33,017 bases of DNA from an uncultured Bacteroidales bacterium (lineage in GTDB: Bacteria > Bacteroidota > Bacteroidia > Bacteroidales > P3): assembly GCA_937886715.1 (NCBI GenBank), contig CAKZZD010000052.1, forward strand, positions 1 to 33,017, written 5' to 3'. A program made the position numbers and the translations under genes. Position 1 is the first letter of the stretch. The number at the start of each line of letters is the position of its first letter. Under the pieces are notes generated by a model that was not told the origin of the DNA, did not search any database, and worked only from the letters and a program-made list of their open reading frames with translations. Positions 7,845 through 15,011 of this stretch are shown in pieces.

Positions 7845-8702
7845 TTGACCCCGCCAGTACATAAAACCACTCCGCAAAACCAAACAAAAACCATGCGGTT
7901 TCACTCCTTCGTTTTCACCGGGAAAGAACGCGATGAGGAAACAGGCTACGGATACTTTGGCGCAAGGTACATGGACCACGAACTGATGACTATGTGGCTG
8001 AGTGTCGACAGATACGCTGATAAATATCCATTCATATCTCCTTATGCATATTGTGCGTGGAATCCCATTAGATTGACTGATTCCAATGGTGACACAATAG
8101 ATTCCGAAAGCCAGCAGTATGTCGATGAATTTAAAAACAAAACAAAACAGTTTATGGAGATTCACCCTCAACAACGTAAAGTTTACGAGAAAGCGTTAGC
8201 CGAGTTGTCGGCGTTGGAGAATTCTACTCAGATGTACCATATCGAAAAAGGAGGTGATTTCTTTTATGGCCAAGGTGGAGAAACTACATATGATTTGAGA
8301 AATAATAGAGTCAATATTGCTTTCCGAGACGGGTATGAGAATTTGGCTCATGAACTTGTGCATGCATTTCAGTTCGAAGATGGGAAAATGTCTTTTTCTA
8401 TAAGTAATGGAAAATCAGGTGTTTTGTATGACTTAACAGATGAAAGAGATGCCTATGAGAGAGAGCGATTATACCACTACAATTTGCCGCGGACGCCTTC
8501 CGATGAGTGGATCACATCTGTTAATCCAGGTGTTCGCGGAGATAATCATGCACAATCAAGGACAATTGACACAAAAGACTTTTTACACGCTAACGTGGAC
8601 ATGACTTTCGGTGAAACGATGAAATTTCCGAGCGCTTTTACTCCAAAGCAAATCTTTAGAGAAAAAGGGCATACATATCTTGGGGGGACCGTCATCCGAT
8701 AG
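7845..8702 (+). CDS. Cassette 6: orphan Rhs tip with HExxH metallopeptidase-like domain
   Basis: TTG 7845 gives LTPPVHKT, in line with the other leaders and with 15 residues to FTGKERD. The core is residues 24-82 and ends PIRLTDSNG, so the DP of the usual cleavage boundary is DS. It shares SVDRYADKYP with cassette 5. The tip shows H169-E-L-V-H173 in NLAHELVHAFQFEDG, then DERDAYERE about 30 residues on, a good order for a gluzincin-like zinc site (HExxH plus a downstream Glu). No signal peptide is seen. The gene is followed after 14 nt by an exported partner. Confidence 0.74.
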   Translation: MTPPVHKTTPQNQTKTMRFHSFVFTGKERDEETGYGYFGARYMDHELMTMWLSVDRYADKYPFISPYAYCAWNPIRLTDSNGDTIDSESQQYVDEFKNKTKQFMEIHPQQRKVYEKALAELSALENSTQMYHIEKGGDFFYGQGGETTYDLRNNRVNIAFRDGYENLAHELVHAFQFEDGKMSFSISNGKSGVLYDLTDERDAYERERLYHYNLPRTPSDEWITSVNPGVRGDNHAQSRTIDTKDFLHANVDMTFGETMKFPSAFTPKQIFREKGHTYLGGTVIR

Positions 8703-8716
8703 TAAATTACAAAAAA

Positions 8717-9403
8717 ATGAAAAAAACATTAATTAGTATAATCAAAGTTGTCATTCTATTGCTGAGCACTAATGCTGGATATGCACAGGATGGAATAATG
8801 TCAATATATAAGTACCAGTACAATGTGGGACAGAAATACATAACTTTCTTTCAAAATGGACGTTTCTGTTATATAGACGCTCCTAAAAACGTAATGGGTG
8901 GTGACTACCTGTACAAGGGACAAGGAAACTACTGTTTGAGAGATAGTTGTATGAGTTTTCTTGATGACGGGGACGCTGTATTATCTAAGTCTAATGAAAG
9001 GTTTATTATTGATGCAGATAGTATATCTTTGATTTTTTATTCTTTCAATGACAACGAATTTGAATGCCGTAACTATTTCACCCAAATAATAATAAATGCA
9101 AAAGACACATTCTTTTTTGAGTTTGGGGGGTGTCAGAATCTTCGCTACAATGATTCGGTTCAAACAATTGACTTTTTCTTTCCACCACACACATGGTTAA
9201 GATACGACACACACAATCCAACAAATACAAATTATATTGAATTTTATTTTATTTATTCATTTGACTACAATAGGGTATATTTAGGAGAAATAAATGCTAT
9301 TATCGCGAATGATGGCGAACGCCTTATTTTGAATGAAGAGAAGTTCGACAGAGTCGATTCATTACCAAATGAATTAAAGTGTTATTTAATTAAAAATGAT
9401 TAA
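8717..9403 (+). CDS. Cassette 6 putative immunity protein, secreted
   Basis: This 228-residue protein has a clear signal peptide ending NAGYA before QDG, so it is predicted periplasmic. No family was recognised. The mature region is rich in Tyr, Phe, Asn and Asp and looks mostly beta. It is the last intact gene of the array. About 256 bp without a gene follow before the broken seventh cassette. The immunity role is inferred from its place 14 nt behind the HExxH tip and from the common export pattern. The coding DNA is very AT-rich. Confidence 0.6.
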   Translation: MKKTLISIIKVVILLLSTNAGYAQDGIMSIYKYQYNVGQKYITFFQNGRFCYIDAPKNVMGGDYLYKGQGNYCLRDSCMSFLDDGDAVLSKSNERFIIDADSISLIFYSFNDNEFECRNYFTQIIINAKDTFFFEFGGCQNLRYNDSVQTIDFFFPPHTWLRYDTHNPTNTNYIEFYFIYSFDYNRVYLGEINAIIANDGERLILNEEKFDRVDSLPNELKCYLIKND

Positions 9404-9659
9404 ATTGTATACTTGTGAGACTACAGTAAGATTGCCGCCCCGATAAAATAGGCCCAAAACAATCCGATGAGGTTTGAGAGAGGTAAATTCCGTACAAAAA
9501 ATAGCATCTCTTATAACACCGGAAGAGCCAACCGCACTATTATGTTGTCAATCTGCCAAAGATGAGGGATAGGCGCTTCAAAGAATGGTTGTGGCGGCCA
9601 TAGCTGGGGAGGGGAAGGAGCAAGGGAATGACTCATATTACAACATATAAGAAAAGATA

Positions 9660-9812
9660 TTGAACTGTCAAGCACATAAAAAACCTATATTGAACCGCAC
9701 AAAAAACATGTGGCTTCACACCGTCGTTTTCACCGGGAATGCACCCCGTAAGGCGAAGAGTGGTATGTCTGCCGATCTTGTAGAGACAATACTACTGAAT
9801 AAAATCATATAA
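9660..9812 (+). pseudogene. Remnant of a seventh Rhs cassette
   Basis: From TTG 9660 the frame reads LNCQAHKKP, then LNRTKN, then VVFTG, so the leader and its 15-codon spacing to FTG are intact. The match to the Rhs core then stops within TTCACCGGGAA (ending 9739) and runs into unrelated sequence with a stop at 9810-9812, giving 50 residues. No tip domain or partner gene follows. It marks the right end of the array and shows that leader and core can be separated, probably by deletion or failed recombination. Confidence 0.7.
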
Positions 9813-10177
9813 ATTAAGCAACGCGACAACATTCGCCTCTGTCCACAAAGTTGGGGACTTTGAGGGGATCGGCTCACAAGTCCATGGACTTGTCCACAGG
9901 CCACGGCCACTTGCCTCATCAAGCTCGGAACCGGTGGCGCCATTGAAAACCACAGACTTTTTGCACATGTATTGTGACGGACATCACCCAATACGACTCT
10001 AATCCAACTCCGCCATAAAGAAAGATCTGTTGCCGAAACAAGGGGAAATGAACTAAGCTATTGCCACACCAAAGTCAGCTATGTTTTATAAGTATTGGAA
10101 TTATTACTGACATGACGCCCGATAATTCCCATGGCGTCGTATATCCCACGGCGCTTGATTTTGACACTGGACGAGCA
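9813..10177. other. Gene-free stretch with an 18-bp palindrome
   Basis: No credible gene. A perfect palindrome, ACAAGTCCATGGACTTGT, lies at 9876-9893 and is flanked by GTCCACA words at 9841 and 9892. It may be a decayed terminator or recombination site. Bases 10100-10177 may hold the frame-broken 3' end of the DUF4919 gene. Confidence 0.4.
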
Positions 10178-10636
10178 TCACAACGGCTTGCCCATTAGTG
10201 AACAGTGCACGTCGGGATTGTCGGTATCGGTGCGCATATAGCTCGCATCGGAGCGATTGGCCACATGGAACGGCAGCGTGTCGGAGCCATTGCCGGAGGA
10301 CCATACGGCTTGCAGCAGGCCCATCAGCTGGATCCATCCAGAGTTGCCATCACGACGTCCGACGACAGTGAGCGTATAGGTGGTATCGCCACGCAGAGCA
10401 GCACCGTAATAGAGACATCGGTAATGGTCGACTGTCAGCGAGGTGTCGCAGCGTTCAAAGCGGCGAACGAGGCTTCGGTAGCGGTATTCGCCGAACCAAC
10501 GGCGCGTCTCCTTCTTTATGCGCTCGTAGTTGGGCGGCACAGGCTTGGGGTTATCCTGCGCCTGCAAATCATGGATGCCAATAGCGTAAAAAACTATCAG
10601 CAAAAGCCTTATCACGAAAAAACATCTCGATTCCAT
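10178..10636 (-). CDS. DUF4919-like secreted protein, shortened
   Basis: It encodes about 152 residues. A signal peptide (RLLLIVFYAIGIHDLQAQ) precedes a segment typical of the Bacteroidota DUF4919 family: PPNYERIKKE, then RFERCDTSLTVDHYRCLYYG. A later piece, LLQAVWSSGNGSDTLPFHV, corresponds to the family's second conserved block. Between the two there is much less sequence than the usual protein of around 200 residues or more has, and the end is abrupt, so this is probably a deleted or decaying copy. Function unknown. The start is set at ATG 10636 because upstream in-frame codons (10642, 10654) are very near or inside the promoter box at 10651-10659. It is transcribed alone, away from hydF. 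Confidence 0.55.
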   Translation of the reverse strand: MESRCFFVIRLLLIVFYAIGIHDLQAQDNPKPVPPNYERIKKETRRWFGEYRYRSLVRRFERCDTSLTVDHYRCLYYGAALRGDTTYTLTVVGRRDGNSGWIQLMGLLQAVWSSGNGSDTLPFHVANRSDASYMRTDTDNPDVHCSLMGKPL

Positions 10637-10650
10637 TGTCATTTCTTTTT

Positions 10651-10659
10651 GCAAATATA
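10651..10659 (-). promoter_or_regulatory. -7 box for the DUF4919 gene
   Basis: The minus strand reads TATATTTGC, a perfect TAnnTTTGY match, 14 nt before the chosen ATG at 10636. A TTTC at about the -33 distance is a partial match. Confidence 0.55.
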
Positions 10660-11073
10660 CGTTTTTTTCCCATCTGCACAGAAACCGTCCTGAACATATA
10701 TTACAAGAATTTTGCCAAAAAACAGCAAAACGACGCTGACAAATTGCATTTTTGACATTATTTCAATAATAATAAACTGCGCGTCTCAGGCACGCCACAG
10801 TACAACTGGGTACAATTACCGAACCTCCACGTGATCATTTTTTTCAAAAAAAACGCCCATTCTCTCAATATACTATAACAAAGCATGTAATGATTTGATT
10901 ATCAATCATAATATACACAAAAATCATTCTCAACAACCAGACAAGCATCACATTTTCTGTACACCCCTTCCCTATCTTCTTTTCCTGTTCAGTTTCGGAA
11001 AGAATTCAGAGGGGATTGAAGGGCTCAGGATGTGAATATTTTATGCGATGCATAAGCATTGGCATTTTTTTTG
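10660..11073. other. AT-rich spacer between DUF4919 gene and hydF
   Basis: No gene or RNA gene was recognised. The spacer separates two divergent transcription units and is rich in A and T runs. Only the promoter boxes at its two ends are interpretable. Confidence 0.5.
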
Positions 11074-11082
11074 TATTTTTGC
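11074..11082 (+). promoter_or_regulatory. -7 box directly before hydF
   Basis: TATTTTTGC fits TAnnTTTGY and ends 3 nt before the hydF ATG at 11086. If used, transcription would start at or next to the start codon, giving a leaderless mRNA. Confidence 0.45.
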
Positions 11083-11085
11083 AGC

Positions 11086-12219
11086 ATGAAAAAGGGAAAT
11101 GAAACGAAGCCCAGGATAGGCCTTTTCGGTCGGCGAAATGTAGGCAAGAGCACGATGGTGAACTGGCTGACAGGACAGCAGATTGCCATTGTGAGCGACA
11201 CGGCCGGCACCACCACCGACCCAGTGCGCAAAAGCATGGAAATCGGCGGCATCGGTCCCGTGGTGCTGATCGACACGGCCGGCATCGACGACGAAGGCGA
11301 GCTGGGCCAGATGCGCGTGCAGAAAAGCATGGCGGCGCTGGCCGAAGTGGACCTGGCGCTGCTGCTCTACACCGAAGGCTGCTACGGCGAGCCTGAGGAG
11401 ATGGTGGAGCGCTGGTGCACGGAGCACGGCACGGCGTTGCTCAAGGTGCGCACCAAGTCTGCCCCACTCGACAAGGAGGAGCTGATACAGCGGATAAAGG
11501 AGGCCCTGCCGGAAAGCGCCTACCACGGACAGAGCCTTCTTGGTGACATTCTGCACCAAGGTGACACGGTGGTGCTGGTGACGCCTATCGACAGCTCCGC
11601 CCCCGAGGGCAGGATGATCTTGCCCCAGGTGCAGGTGCTGCGCGACCTGATGGACATCCACGCGCAGGCTTTCTTCTGCCAGCCGGAGGAACTGCCGTCG
11701 ACACTGGCGGCGCTGAAAGAACCTCCTGCACTGGTGGTGACCGACAGCCAGGCCTTCAAACAGGTGGCATCGGTGGTGCCCGAGGAGGTGCCGCTCACCT
11801 CGTTCAGCGTGGTGCTAGCCCGTCAGAAAGGGCTTTTCAAGGAGTATCTGGAAGGCACCCGCAAGATTGCCGACCTGAAGGACGGCGACCGCGTGCTGCT
11901 GCTCGAGAGCTGCACGCACAACGTCACCTGCGAGGACATCGGGCGCGTGAAGCTGCCGGCGGCGCTGTGCAAGGCCACTGGCAAGGAGCTGCAGTGCGAG
12001 GTGATCGGTGGCCAGTCGCCACTACCCTCCGACCTGAATCGCTATGCGCTGGTGATCCAGTGCGGCGGCTGCGTCATCACACGGCAGCAGGTGCGGGCCC
12101 GGCTATTGCCTGCCCTCGAAGCCGGCGTGCCGGTGAGCAACTATGGTCTGGCCATGGCTTGGTGCAATGGCATATTCAATCGCGCCATTGCAATATTCCA
12201 AAATACAGAAAGAAAATAA
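11086..12219 (+). CDS. hydF: [FeFe]-hydrogenase maturation GTPase HydF
   Basis: This 377-residue protein has HydF architecture. It has an N-terminal GTPase domain with the P-loop GRRNVGKS (15-22), a switch region (DTAGTTTDPV) and G3 (DTAGIDDEG), then a dimerisation domain, then an iron-sulphur domain with CTH (ESCTHNVTCEDIGR) and CGGC. HydF is the scaffold on which the [2Fe] subcluster is built with HydE and HydG before transfer to hydrogenase; neither partner is in this window. Two motifs deviate: G4, usually NKxD, reads TKSA, and the HCxxC cluster motif reads QCGGC. The start is ATG 11086, since the 9 codons upstream overlap the promoter box and are not HydF-like. First gene of a six-gene plus-strand operon. 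Confidence 0.9.
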   Translation: MKKGNETKPRIGLFGRRNVGKSTMVNWLTGQQIAIVSDTAGTTTDPVRKSMEIGGIGPVVLIDTAGIDDEGELGQMRVQKSMAALAEVDLALLLYTEGCYGEPEEMVERWCTEHGTALLKVRTKSAPLDKEELIQRIKEALPESAYHGQSLLGDILHQGDTVVLVTPIDSSAPEGRMILPQVQVLRDLMDIHAQAFFCQPEELPSTLAALKEPPALVVTDSQAFKQVASVVPEEVPLTSFSVVLARQKGLFKEYLEGTRKIADLKDGDRVLLLESCTHNVTCEDIGRVKLPAALCKATGKELQCEVIGGQSPLPSDLNRYALVIQCGGCVITRQQVRARLLPALEAGVPVSNYGLAMAWCNGIFNRAIAIFQNTERK

Positions 12220-12231
12220 CAGATCACAAAT

Positions 12232-12867
12232 ATGAACAACAACAAGAAATTCATCATTGCCATCAACCGTGAAGCCGCTTCAGGCGGCAAAGCAGTGGCT
12301 GAAAAGCTGGGCGAGATGCTCGGCGTCAACGTCTACACCAAAGCAGCCCTCAAGGGGCTGATCGAACACTTCAACCTCAGCGAGGAAGAGATCGAACGCC
12401 TGCGCTCTCGCAAACAGAGCTGGTGGGACGAAGTGTGCCAGTTCAACCGTCAATTCGCTGCAGCAGCAACCGAATATGAGGTCAACCACGAGGTGACGCC
12501 TAAGCAGGTATACCACATGGAGGCGCAACTGCTCAAGGAGATTGCCGCACGTGAATCGTGCATCATCGTGGGTCGCGCTGCTTTCCACATATTCAAGGAT
12601 GATCCGTCGGCCAAGAAACTCTTCTTCATCGCCGACCGCGACGTGCGTATTGCCAACATGAAAGCCAAAAAAGGCGTCGACGACCAAGAGGCCGGACGCA
12701 TCATCGACGAAATCGACAAACAGCGCGAAAAGTTCACCAAGAGCATCGTCGGCGTGTCGCGCTACGATTGCCGCAACTACGACCTTGTGTGGAACATCTC
12801 GCACCTGGATCCCGACACGGTGGCCGGCATCCTGGCCGCCAGGGTCAAAGAAGAAACACAAATCTGA
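12232..12867 (+). CDS. Cytidylate kinase-like protein (Cytidylate_kin2 family)
   Basis: This 211-residue P-loop kinase-like protein begins FIIAINREAASGGKAVAEKL, the variant nucleotide-binding start of the Cytidylate_kin2 family. Other family segments are ESCIIVGRAAFHIF and FIADRDVRIANM (lid/NMP region). The family is widespread in Bacteroidota beside the true Cmk; its substrate is not settled, though NMP phosphorylation is assumed. It lies 12 nt behind hydF and 6 nt before folA, so it is co-transcribed, perhaps with a nucleotide or folate link to folA. No oddities noted; length is normal. Confidence 0.82.
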   Translation: MNNNKKFIIAINREAASGGKAVAEKLGEMLGVNVYTKAALKGLIEHFNLSEEEIERLRSRKQSWWDEVCQFNRQFAAAATEYEVNHEVTPKQVYHMEAQLLKEIAARESCIIVGRAAFHIFKDDPSAKKLFFIADRDVRIANMKAKKGVDDQEAGRIIDEIDKQREKFTKSIVGVSRYDCRNYDLVWNISHLDPDTVAGILAARVKEETQI

Positions 12868-12873
12868 ACAGCC

Positions 12874-13395
12874 ATGACAGACCCCAACCCCCTACCGAAG
12901 CTTTCCTTCATAGTGGCAGTGGCCCAGAACGGAGCCATCGGCAAGAACAACGACCTGCTGTGGCACCTCGGCAGCGACCTGAAGCGGTTCAAGCAGCTCA
13001 CGATGGGTCACCCCGTGGTAATGGGCCGCCGCACGTGGGACTCGTTGCCCAAGAAGCCCCTTCCGGGACGACAGAACATTGTGATGACCAACAACCCCGA
13101 TTTCGCAGCCGAGGGCGCCACGGTGGTGCATAGCGTCAACGGCCTGTTCAAAGCGCTGAAAGGGTGCGACGGGGAGGTGTTCGTCATGGGTGGCGCCGCC
13201 ATTTACGAGACGTTGCTCCCGTTCGCCAACCGACTGTATATCACACGCGTATACCGCGACTATGAGGCCGACGTGTACTTCCCGACCATCGACATGTCGG
13301 AGTTCTCGCTGGTGAAGTTCGGCGAGCCGTTGCACGACGAGACAAGCGGTCTGGACTACGCCTACGAGGAATACGAAAGGAAGTTCAGGATATGA
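12874..13395 (+). CDS. folA: Dihydrofolate reductase
   Basis: This 173-residue DHFR makes tetrahydrofolate from dihydrofolate with NADPH in the cytosol. Visible features are the substrate loop NGAIGKNNDLLWHL, the active-site acid in GSDLKRFK, GHPVVMGRRTWDSLP with the NADPH-binding Arg, and the cofactor strand FVMGGAAIYE. The C-terminal segment with YITRVY and ADVYFP is typical. Length is normal for the family, with a short N-terminal extension (TDPNPLPK). Its last codons overlap the cinA start by 4 nt (ATGA), so translation of the two is likely coupled. Confidence 0.96.
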   Translation: MTDPNPLPKLSFIVAVAQNGAIGKNNDLLWHLGSDLKRFKQLTMGHPVVMGRRTWDSLPKKPLPGRQNIVMTNNPDFAAEGATVVHSVNGLFKALKGCDGEVFVMGGAAIYETLLPFANRLYITRVYRDYEADVYFPTIDMSEFSLVKFGEPLHDETSGLDYAYEEYERKFRI

Positions 13396-14648
13396 ACGAG
13401 GTATCCATTATCAATATCGGCGACGAACTGCTGCTGGGGCAGGTGGTCAACACCAACGCTTCGACGATGTCGAAAATGCTCACCGGGGCAGGTTTCGATG
13501 TAGCCAACGTCACGGTGGTGGGCGACGTCCGTGAAGACATCGAGCGAAGTCTTGACCAGGCCATTCCGCACAGCGACATCGTGCTGGTCACCGGCGGCCT
13601 CGGCCCCACCAAGGACGACATCACGAAGAAACTCATCTGCGACTATTTCCACTCCGAGCTAGTGGAGAGCGAGGTGGCGCTCGAGAACGTGAAGCGCATC
13701 TTCGCCAGCCGCGGCTACGAGCTGACGCCCGTCAACCGCGCACAGGCATTGGTACCGCGCTGCTGTGAGGTGCTCAACAACGACCTTGGCACCGCCCCCT
13801 GCATGTGGATCAAGCACGGCGACGGCATCCTCGTGTCGCTGCCGGGCGTGCCCTTCGAGATGGAGTGGCTGATGCGCAACCGCGTCATTCCCAAGCTGCA
13901 AGAGGAGCTCCACACCGACTGCATCATCAACAAGAACATACTGACGCAGGGCATCGGCGAGAGCTTTCTCTCCGACCTCATCGAGCCGTGGGAGCTGAAA
14001 CTTCCGGAATGCATACGGCTGGCCTACCTGCCTTCGGCCGGGCTCACCAAGCTGCGGCTCACCGCCCGCGGCCGGCACGAGGAGGCCGATAAGCTTCGCA
14101 AGGCCGTCGACGAAGCTGTCGAAGGGCTGTACAAGATTGCAGGCCAATACATTGTCGGTGAGGATTGCGAAACGCTGGACGAGCTGGTGCACAAGACGCT
14201 CATCGAACGCCACCTGACGCTGGCCACCGCCGAAAGCTGCACCGGAGGCAACATCGCGCGTCTGCTCACAGCGCAGGCCGGCGCCTCGGCCTACTTCCGT
14301 GGCGGCGTGGTGGCCTACAGCAACGAGGTGAAAGAGTCTCTCCTCGGTGTGCGGCACGAGACCCTTGCGGAGCATGGTGCTGTCAGCGAGGAGACGGTTC
14401 GCGAGATGGCCGAAGGGGTGCGCAAGCGCCTCGGGTCCGATCTGGCCATCGCCACCACCGGCATCGCCGGCCCCGACGGCGGCACCCCGGAAAAGCCCGT
14501 CGGCACCGTGTGGATTGCTGTCGCCGACGCCTCCCATACCGAAGCCCGACTGCTGCAGTTCGGAGCCAATCGTCGCCAGCAGAACATCGACCGCAGCACC
14601 AACCAAGCCTTCGCCATGCTAATACGACTGATATGCCAAAAGCACTGA
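13392..14648 (+). CDS. cinA: CinA-family protein, NMN amidohydrolase
   Basis: This 418-residue two-domain protein has an N-terminal MoaB/MogA-like pyrophosphatase domain (NIGDELLLGQVVNTN, VTGGLGPTKDD, PGVPFEMEWL) and a C-terminal PncC-type NMN deamidase domain. The latter shows TAESCTGGNIARLLT, VVAYSNEVKESLLGV and TTGIAGPDGGTPEKPVGTVW. The family recycles nicotinamide mononucleotide into NAD and was first described as competence-induced. Length is that of a full CinA. It overlaps folA by 4 nt and the next gene by 16 nt within the operon. Confidence 0.95.
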   Translation: MNEVSIINIGDELLLGQVVNTNASTMSKMLTGAGFDVANVTVVGDVREDIERSLDQAIPHSDIVLVTGGLGPTKDDITKKLICDYFHSELVESEVALENVKRIFASRGYELTPVNRAQALVPRCCEVLNNDLGTAPCMWIKHGDGILVSLPGVPFEMEWLMRNRVIPKLQEELHTDCIINKNILTQGIGESFLSDLIEPWELKLPECIRLAYLPSAGLTKLRLTARGRHEEADKLRKAVDEAVEGLYKIAGQYIVGEDCETLDELVHKTLIERHLTLATAESCTGGNIARLLTAQAGASAYFRGGVVAYSNEVKESLLGVRHETLAEHGAVSEETVREMAEGVRKRLGSDLAIATTGIAGPDGGTPEKPVGTVWIAVADASHTEARLLQFGANRRQQNIDRSTNQAFAMLIRLICQKH

Positions 14649-15010
14649 TCACCATACTGCTGCTCATCGTCAGCAACATCTTCATGACCTTCGCCTGGTA
14701 TGGCAACCTCAAGCTCACCGAACTGAAGATCAACACCAGCTGGCCGCTGATACTCATCATCCTCACCTCGTGGGGCGTGGCCTTCTTCGAGTACTCGTTC
14801 ATGATTCCGGCCAACCGCATCGGCAGCCAGATCAATGGGGGGCCCTTCTCGCTGATGCAGCTCAAGATACTGGCCGAGTGCATCTCGCTGACGGTCTTCA
14901 CCATCATCGTGGCCACCGTCTTCAAGAGCGAACCCATCCGCTGGAACCACCTCGTCAGCTTCGTCTTCATCCTGCTGGCCGTGTTCTTCGCCTTCTGGAA
15001 AACAAAATAA
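14633..15010 (+). CDS. DUF486 small membrane protein (DMT superfamily)
   Basis: This 125-residue integral membrane protein of the DUF486 (DMT_6) family has four hydrophobic segments. It shows the family words NIFMTFAWYGNLK, TSWGVAFFEYSFMIPANRIG and PIRWNHLV. Its role is unknown; the superfamily includes small drug/metabolite exporters. ATG 14633 was chosen because it starts the recognisable protein and overlaps the cinA stop by 16 nt. The frame is open far upstream but is antisense-like noise there. It ends 1 nt before the beta-mannosidase gene. Confidence 0.85.
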   Translation: MPKALITILLLIVSNIFMTFAWYGNLKLTELKINTSWPLILIILTSWGVAFFEYSFMIPANRIGSQINGGPFSLMQLKILAECISLTVFTIIVATVFKSEPIRWNHLVSFVFILLAVFFAFWKTK

Positions 15011-15011
15011 A

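Larger units (their letters stand above)
352..8090 (+). repeat. Six copies of a 177-bp Rhs core segment
   Basis: Exact copies in length: 352-528, 1952-2128, 3589-3765, 5052-5228, 6514-6690 and 7914-8090. Each encodes 59 residues from FTGKERD to the final Gly before the variable tip. DNA similarity is high, especially over TTCACCGGGAAAGAACGCGA. These are the obvious homology blocks for recombination with a full-length rhs gene elsewhere or between cassettes. Confidence 0.85.

Noticed and set aside
193..9403. CRISPR-like or integron-like array
   Set aside because: The repeats are coding Rhs core segments with gene-size spacing; no short direct repeats with spacers, no integrase and no attC-type site series were found.
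9716..9991. 91-codon minus-strand frame over the remnant cassette
   Set aside because: It crosses the broken cassette in the wrong direction and has no recognisable sequence.
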